Shown: piece after piece, positions 59,650 through 64,000 of the stretch
Numbering within the stretch: the first letter of the stretch is position 1
Layout: every line of letters begins with the position of its first letter
NCBI GenBank assembly: GCA_024234895.1
Contig: JACKNJ010000008.1
Coordinates: forward strand, 81,758-145,757
From: Gammaproteobacteria bacterium
Lineage (GTDB): Bacteria; Pseudomonadota; Gammaproteobacteria; JACKNK01
Direction: 5' to 3'
Length of the DNA stretch: 64,000 nt
Made by a program: the position numbers and the translations under genes
Notes under the pieces: model-generated
The model's database searches: none
What the model saw: only the letters and a program-made list of their open reading frames with translations
Told to the model about the DNA's origin: nothing

Positions 59650-60393
59650 TCAACGGGCGCGGCGGACAAGCCCCACGGCGCCGATCACGAGCAAGGCCAG
59701 GGGCGCCGGCAACGGTACGTCACCAACCAGATCCTGCTCGACGATCACGTAGCCGTAGCTGGTGTAATGCCCCGTGAACCAGCCCCAGGACAACAACATC
59801 AGACGGATGTTGTCGTCGACCACCACGCCCGGACCGTAGTTGGTGTGCGAGATCAGCGCGGTCTCGGTGCCGTCGAACAGGTATTTGTAGGTGCTCTCGC
59901 CGCTGGCCGGGTCGTGGGTCAGGGTCCCGATGATCCAGTTGTTCCAGGTGGGCGGGACGCTGGGATAGGAACTGCTCGGATAGTCCAGATAGAACGCGTT
60001 CAGGGAGTTATATCGGGAGTGAAAGATCCGATTGAGGAAATGTCCGTCGTCCCCCAGCAGGATCGACTGGCCGGAGAAGTTGGTGTTGTGGTAGCGGACG
60101 TAGCTGCGCATGGTCACGGTGACCACACCCTCGTCGGCGATGTCGATCGGTTTGGTGACCACGCCACCACCGTTGTCGGTGGCCGCCTGCGATACGGTCA
60201 GCACGCCGCCGCTTTCGGTCACGGTCGATCCGGTGCCGTAGACATAGCCGCTACCGCTGCCGGTGGAACGCACCTGATCCCATTTACTGGTATCAAGACT
60301 GCTGTCGAACTGATCTTCGAACAGCACCACCGCCTGCGCTGGCCATGCCACCATGACCAACATGAAGCCAAGCACACAAATGAATCCACGCAT
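59650..60393 (-). CDS. VPLPA/PEP-CTERM sorting-domain protein
   Basis: The 247-residue exported protein has a signal peptide (FICVLGFMLVMVAWPAQA) and a C-terminal sorting signal: VPLPAPLALLVIGAVGLV followed by RRAR. VPLPA is a recognised variant of the PEP-CTERM signal. The mature part begins VVLFEDQFDSSLDTSKWDQV, resembling a concanavalin-like jelly roll of glycan-binding proteins (DGTET, WNNWIIGTLTHDP). It is presumably processed by an exosortase outside the window. GAGGG lies seven bases before the ATG. Short 9-base direct repeats lie upstream at about 60447-60470. Confidence 0.86.
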   Translation of the reverse strand: MRGFICVLGFMLVMVAWPAQAVVLFEDQFDSSLDTSKWDQVRSTGSGSGYVYGTGSTVTESGGVLTVSQAATDNGGGVVTKPIDIADEGVVTVTMRSYVRYHNTNFSGQSILLGDDGHFLNRIFHSRYNSLNAFYLDYPSSSYPSVPPTWNNWIIGTLTHDPASGESTYKYLFDGTETALISHTNYGPGVVVDDNIRLMLLSWGWFTGHYTSYGYVIVEQDLVGDVPLPAPLALLVIGAVGLVRRAR

Positions 60394-60572
60394 CGGCCCA
60401 CCCTCGTGTCGGTGTTGATGATCGTCACGAGTACTTCACACCGCATACCGACTTCACCGACTTCACCGACTGACCAAAATCAGCAAACCGTCCTGCCCCC
60501 TCCGAAAAAATCGCCCGCTTGCACAAGCAGTTGAACAATCCCCCGCACCGCCCGCCGAGCGTCGTCTGAACC

Positions 60573-61595
60573 ATGCGATTCATCACCGTCGAAACCTGGA
60601 CCGCATTGCCCCCGGGCGCGGGCGATCTGTTCCGTCGGCACGAGGCCGGGAGCCTGTTCCTGTCACGGCTCTGGTTCGAGACGCTGTCCGCGACCGCGCT
60701 GGAAGCCGGCCAGCGCATGGTGCTCACCGGCGTGGTCGATGGGGACGACGTCCTGGCGATCTTGCCGTTGCTCCGCGACGACGGTGACGCCTGGCGATCG
60801 CTCGGCAACACCTACACCAGCCACTACACGGTGTTGCTCGGCGAGCGCGATCAGGACGCCGCCCTGCGCTGTCTCGTTGACGGCCTTCGCGACCTCGCCA
60901 TCGACTTGCTCAACTTGAACGCAGCCCCACATGACGACCCCGGCCTGCGGCGTCTGGAGGCTGCATTGGTCACGACCGGCTTCACCTGCCATCGCACGTT
61001 TCGCTTTTACAACTGGATCGAGCGCCTCGACGGTCGCTCCTTCGAGGCCTACATGGCCGGGCGACCGGGACGCCTACGCAGCACCATCGAGCGCAAGCAA
61101 CGCAAGCTGGAACGCGAGCACGGCTGCACGTTCCGCCTGACGACCGACGAAGGCGTCGGGCAGGCGCTCGAGGACTTCAAGGCCGTCAACCGGGCAAGCT
61201 GGAAGGCCGGCGAGCGCTATCAGGCCTTCATCGAGCGGCTGGTGCACGCGGCCGCCGAGGCCGGCTGGTTGCGCATCGCCACACTTCTCGTCGGCGAGCG
61301 CCCGATCGCCTCCCAGATCTGGTTCGTCGCCCACCGCAAGGCCAACATCTTCCGGCTGTCGTTCGACGAGGACTGGCGGCGCTACTCGCCCGGTTCGATC
61401 CTGACGCGCCACATGATGCAACACGTGATCGACACCGACCGCGTCGAGGAGATCGACTTCCTGATCGGCAACGACGCCTACAAGCGCGACTGGATGAGCG
61501 AGCGCCGCGAGTGCGAAGGCTTGATCTGTCAGGCGCCCCCGCCGGAACGCGCGGGCGGTTTGCGGCGCCTGTTTCGACTGGGGAAAAGAATCTAG
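60573..61595 (+). CDS. CelD/FemAB-like GNAT-fold acyltransferase
   Basis: The 340-residue cytoplasmic protein fits the Acetyltransf_6/CelD-BcsL type of GNAT proteins. It has a divergent N-terminal half (LFLSRLWFETLSATAL; AILPLLRDDGDAWRSLGN) and a C-terminal GNAT-like half (GRLRSTIERKQRKLEREHG near 167; RPIASQIWFVAHRKANIFRL near 247; YSPGSILTRHMMQHVID near 272; IDFLIGNDAYKRDWMSERRE near 295). Related proteins act in exopolysaccharide or cell-wall modification, and FemAB-like genes accompany exosortase loci. Its position beside a VPLPA-CTERM gene fits that, but the substrate is unknown. Confidence 0.85.
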   Translation: MRFITVETWTALPPGAGDLFRRHEAGSLFLSRLWFETLSATALEAGQRMVLTGVVDGDDVLAILPLLRDDGDAWRSLGNTYTSHYTVLLGERDQDAALRCLVDGLRDLAIDLLNLNAAPHDDPGLRRLEAALVTTGFTCHRTFRFYNWIERLDGRSFEAYMAGRPGRLRSTIERKQRKLEREHGCTFRLTTDEGVGQALEDFKAVNRASWKAGERYQAFIERLVHAAAEAGWLRIATLLVGERPIASQIWFVAHRKANIFRLSFDEDWRRYSPGSILTRHMMQHVIDTDRVEEIDFLIGNDAYKRDWMSERRECEGLICQAPPPERAGGLRRLFRLGKRI

Positions 61596-61657
61596 TGCAG
61601 TGCGTCGTTCGGTTTGGAACTCAAGCGGCGATTCGCTCGCCCAACGTTCACCACTAA

Positions 61658-61784
61658 GTAGGGCGGAAGCCGCAGGCGTTCCGCCGGCTGTCGTTCGGAT
61701 TCACGCCGAACCACGACTCTTTCCGAACGTGCGGGGGCGCGCGCCGACCGTCGTCTGGCGGAACGCCTGCGGCTTCCGCCCTAC
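61658..61784. repeat. Palindromic repeat, family G (GTAGGGCGGAAGCCGCAGGC)
   Basis: GTAGGGCGGAAGCCGCAGGC plus GTTCCGCC (61658-61685) is an exact complement of GGCGGAACGCCTGCGGCTTC plus CGCCCTAC (61757-61784), around a 71-base centre that itself has weak pairing. Confidence 0.9.
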
Positions 61785-61787
61785 GCG

Positions 61788-61810
61788 CCGGCTGAGCGGA
61801 GTCGAAGCCG
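61788..61810. repeat. Family A half-copy next to family G
   Basis: CCGGCTGAGCGGAGTCGAAG plus CCG at 61788-61810 is one arm of family A with two changes, lying four bases after the family G element. As at 25470, a family A half copy adjoins another repeat family. Confidence 0.75.
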
Positions 61811-61828
61811 AGCGGACGGTGACCGGCC

Positions 61829-62434
61829 TCAGCCGATCCCGAACGGATCGTCGGAAAGCAGCACGCTGAGGTACGGCGCGTAGGTGAGCACCGCGCCCTG
61901 ACGCGGACCGATGCCGTTGAACGCGGCCACCACTTTCGCCATCGCCTGACCGTCCTCCGGCGCGGCCTGGAGGCCCCGCAACGCGGCGATCAGATCAGGG
62001 ATCGCATCCCCGCCGACGTGCGCGACCAGCATCTCGATGGAACTCGCCACGCCGTCCGGATCGACCTTCTGGCGGATGCGCATGCCGTCATCGGCGAACT
62101 CCGGCGGAGTCTCGTCGGACTGGCTGTCCGAGGAGCGGATGCGAAACGCCGCGTTGTACTCGGCCTGCGCGCGCCGCTTCATCTCCGCCACGAAGGCGTT
62201 GAAGCTGTCCGCATCCGGCTTGCCCAGACGCAGCGAAACCAGCGCCTCGCCGTTCACGCGGCTGACGAAATCCAGCGACGAATCGGTGATCACCGGCTCC
62301 GGATTCAGCACGTTCAGCATCACGTTGAGCGTCTCCGCGTCCTTCAGCGGACGCTTGCCACGCACGATGACCTGATCGTCAACGATCTCGAAACTCAACG
62401 TCCCCTTGAGGAGACTCTTCTGCACAAGCTTCAT
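61829..62434 (-). CDS. Hypothetical protein, second gene of an unknown pair
   Basis: I do not recognise this family. The product has 201 residues, soluble, no signal peptide. It starts MKLVQKSLLKGTLSFEIVDD, with an alternating beta-rich N-terminal part (VIVRGKRPLKDAETLNVMLN), and a helical C-terminal half (PDLIAALRGLQAAPEDGQAM) ending with TYAPYLSVLLSDDPFGIG. It lies 11 bases downstream of the 62446 gene and is probably co-transcribed with it. The pair faces away from the CelD-like gene across repeats. Confidence 0.78.
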   Translation of the reverse strand: MKLVQKSLLKGTLSFEIVDDQVIVRGKRPLKDAETLNVMLNVLNPEPVITDSSLDFVSRVNGEALVSLRLGKPDADSFNAFVAEMKRRAQAEYNAAFRIRSSDSQSDETPPEFADDGMRIRQKVDPDGVASSIEMLVAHVGGDAIPDLIAALRGLQAAPEDGQAMAKVVAAFNGIGPRQGAVLTYAPYLSVLLSDDPFGIG

Positions 62435-62445
62435 GGTGTGAACCC

Positions 62446-63183
62446 CTAGAGGATGCCGTTCGCCGGATTCGACGGATATTTCGCGGCGTAGCGGCGCAAC
62501 ACCTCGCGCACCGCCTCGGGCACTTCCTGCACATCCATCTGACTGCGGCCATCGTTGAAGAAACCGGGCGCGTCATGGGGCAGGAGCTGCACGAGATTAC
62601 CGAACACGCGGTCCATCAACCGCGCATCCATCGCCCGGGTCGCGGCCACGCCGACATTCAGATTCAGCACCCGCCACGGCCGCCAAGGGTTGCCGCGATC
62701 CGCGTCGGCGGCGATCTTCGGCGCGGCCGCCTCGACCACCTCTTCCATCAGCAGGCACATCTCGGTCAGGTCGGCGGGATCTTCCAGGCCGTTGGTCAGC
62801 GCCGCAAAACCATCCGCCGCGCCTTGCAGGTTGGCCAGTTCGGCGCCACGGCGCGCGAACCACACCGACATGATCGCGAACAGGCGGGAGATGTTCCCGC
62901 GCTGGTTGGTGATCTGGAGTTCATTGAGCTGGAAGGCCACGCGGTCGAACAGGTCCAGCGCGTAATCGGCGACGCCGGTCATGTCCTTCTTGTCGACCTC
63001 GCCCTCGCTGTTCTCGATCGCGGACGCCATCTCGAAGAAATCCGACAAGGCCTGCGCCACGCGCAGCGGCCCGGCCGGCTCGTCCGGCATCACCCGTTCA
63101 CGTTCGTTCTTGTCGACGACGGCCTTCACAGCCGCCAGCGCGTGTTCGGACGCAGTGCCGATATCAATGGTCAGAATGCTCAT
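62446..63183 (-). CDS. Hypothetical protein, first gene of an unknown pair
   Basis: I do not recognise this family. The 245-residue product is soluble and almost entirely helical by composition (VADYALDLFDRVAFQLNELQ; NISRLFAIMSVWFARRGAEL; DLTEMCLLMEEVVEAAAPKI). The C-terminal part is PWRPWRVLNLNVGVAATRAM and then EVPEAVREVLRRYAAKYPSN. No catalytic motif, signal peptide or membrane segment is apparent. It precedes the 61829 gene by 11 bases, suggesting that the two proteins act together. Confidence 0.8.
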   Translation of the reverse strand: MSILTIDIGTASEHALAAVKAVVDKNERERVMPDEPAGPLRVAQALSDFFEMASAIENSEGEVDKKDMTGVADYALDLFDRVAFQLNELQITNQRGNISRLFAIMSVWFARRGAELANLQGAADGFAALTNGLEDPADLTEMCLLMEEVVEAAAPKIAADADRGNPWRPWRVLNLNVGVAATRAMDARLMDRVFGNLVQLLPHDAPGFFNDGRSQMDVQEVPEAVREVLRRYAAKYPSNPANGIL

Positions 63184-63252
63184 CGGGCGATTTTATCAAA
63201 GTAAATAAAAAGGAATCCCCGGACGCGTCCAAGGGAGCGCTTCGGTCTGTAT

Positions 63253-63759
63253 TCAAGGAGCCTGCAACAACTCCCGGATGGGACCAAACCCCATGCACAA
63301 CACTCGCGCCGCGTCGGGCAGCCGGACAAACCCGTACTTCGCATAGAACGCCGCCGCGTGTTCGGATTTTGCATCCACAAGCACCGCAACCGAACCGGTC
63401 ATGACCTGCGCCGCCATGGCTCTCCTCAGCGCCTCGACGATCAATACGCCGCCCATGCCCTGTCCCCGGAAATCCCGATCAACCGCCAGCCTTGCCAGTT
63501 TGATGACAGGCAATCCGCCTTTCGGCATTCCCCGCCTCTGGCCGGTTGGCAGCAAATCCCGATCGATCTCGGCGACGGTCAGGGTGAAGTATCCGACCAC
63601 CCGCCTCGGGGACGCCTCATCGACCGCGACGAACGTCCGCGAGATGCCTTTCTCCGCATGCTGTCGGGCCGTGGTCACCAGATAGATGTCCAGGGCCTGC
63701 TCACCACAATCAAATCCCCTGCGATCGTGATGTCGATCCAACGGCTCGAAACGCAGCAC
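63253..63759 (-). CDS. GNAT-family toxin of TacT type
   Basis: The 168-residue N-acetyltransferase has the layout of TacT-like toxins: FDCGEQALDIYLVTTARQHA near residue 16, VVGYFTLTVAEIDRDLLP near 53, the acetyl-CoA loop KLARLAVDRDFRGQGMGGVL near 87, and AAAFYAKYGFVRLPD near 132. Family members acetylate the amino group of charged tRNAs and block translation. The start is GTG at 63759, four bases after the stop of the DUF1778-like antitoxin gene. Confidence 0.88.
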   Translation of the reverse strand: MLRFEPLDRHHDRRGFDCGEQALDIYLVTTARQHAEKGISRTFVAVDEASPRRVVGYFTLTVAEIDRDLLPTGQRRGMPKGGLPVIKLARLAVDRDFRGQGMGGVLIVEALRRAMAAQVMTGSVAVLVDAKSEHAAAFYAKYGFVRLPDAARVLCMGFGPIRELLQAP

Positions 63760-63763
63760 CGAA

Positions 63764-64000
63764 TCAGTCCGACCCGGTCAGTTCCCGATGTCGCCTTGCC
63801 GCTTCGCGAAGCGACGGATTTGCGGGCATCGGGCTCTCAAGCAGTTCAAACAACGCCCGGACGTCACGCCGGGTCAGCGACACGGACTGCTCCTGCCGAA
63901 TCACATCCTCCGCAGCGCGCAGGGACGCCTGCACCATGAACTGGTTCAACGGTGTTCCCAACAGCGATGCTGCCTGTTCGAGCGTGTCCTTCACCGAACT
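63764..64000 (-). CDS. TacA/DUF1778-type antitoxin (5' end beyond the window)
   Basis: The visible 79 residues include SVKDTLEQAASLLGTPLNQF and MVQASLRAAEDVIRQEQ, the ribbon-helix-helix end of DUF1778 antitoxins. The toxin-binding tail VSLTRRDVRALFELLESPMP and PSLREAARRHRELTGSD follows. The frame is open to the window edge, and typical members have roughly 10-20 more residues at the N-terminus, so the start is outside. It pairs with the GNAT toxin immediately downstream. Confidence 0.85.
   Translation of the reverse strand, partial: SSVKDTLEQAASLLGTPLNQFMVQASLRAAEDVIRQEQSVSLTRRDVRALFELLESPMPANPSLREAARRHRELTGSD

Noticed and set aside
61658..61810. Treating the palindromes as ordinary terminators of the flanking genes
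   Set aside because: They lack T-runs, recur as families at unrelated loci, and some lie upstream of genes (for example before recQ and argB).
1..64000. CRISPR arrays, tRNA or rRNA genes, phage genes, conjugation genes
   Set aside because: No regularly spaced direct repeats, cloverleaf-like intergenic sequences, rRNA segments or phage or conjugation proteins were seen on reading both strands. A dedicated tRNA scan was not possible.

Overview
The window is GC-rich chromosomal DNA, roughly two thirds G+C by eye. The order prmA-dusB-fis-purH, the fis gene itself, and the dprA-smg-topA-tsaC run facing def-fmt-rsmB point to a gammaproteobacterium. PEP-CTERM/VPLPA-type sorting signals, a PrsT homologue, ergothioneine genes and an Mrp antiporter suggest an environmental biofilm-forming lineage, possibly near Chromatiales. 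The sequence alone does not settle the genus. Coding density is high, and I see no rRNA, tRNA, CRISPR array or intact insertion sequence.

Layout. 83-4848: prmA, dusB-fis, purH and a small hypothetical gene. 4849-10244: a tandem palindromic repeat cassette, a giant PAS/GAF-GGDEF-EAL-CZB gene on the minus strand, and a frameshifted purH remnant. 10245-18839, minus strand: a membrane protein coupled to hemF, a Met-rich coiled-coil membrane protein, tsaC, topA, smg, dprA and a LysM protein. 18977-23848, plus strand: def, fmt, rsmB, argB and a TauE/SafE permease. 23859-26479: small envelope and stress genes and a DyP peroxidase. 26873-32635: an mrpA(B)CDEFG operon. 32722-38876: rpoH, a DUF302 protein, prsT and ppx/gppA. 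39051-45560: recQ, a periplasmic protein, higBA, a PEP-CTERM protein with a sigma-54-like promoter, a hexose-6-phosphate mutarotase and a Phd/Doc-type pair. 45723-52200: rhlE, a coupled ATP-grasp plus GNAT-peptidase pair, and divergent egtBD. 52328-56531: a small diguanylate cyclase, argS, a SPOR protein and a dienelactone-hydrolase family protein. 56584-64000: a RAYT transposase remnant, a CPA2 antiporter coupled to a UspA-type protein, a VPLPA-CTERM protein, a CelD-like acetyltransferase, two coupled unknown genes and a TacAT-like pair cut by the window end.

The main signals beyond ordinary annotation are as follows. A perfect CIRCE element (33638-33664) overlies the apparent rpoH promoter, which suggests HrcA control of the heat-shock sigma factor. 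A good -24/-12 sequence (42713-42728) precedes a PEP-CTERM gene. At least seven families of dispersed palindromes fill most intergenic gaps, some nested or tandem, and a RAYT transposase C-terminal remnant lies in the same window. A decayed second purH segment lies about 5.6 kb from the intact gene. The GNAT/C39-like peptidase plus RLAN/RimK-type ATP-grasp pair is a candidate peptide-modification module. Three toxin-antitoxin loci are present; the Phd/Doc-type one has a palindromic operator over its -10 box.
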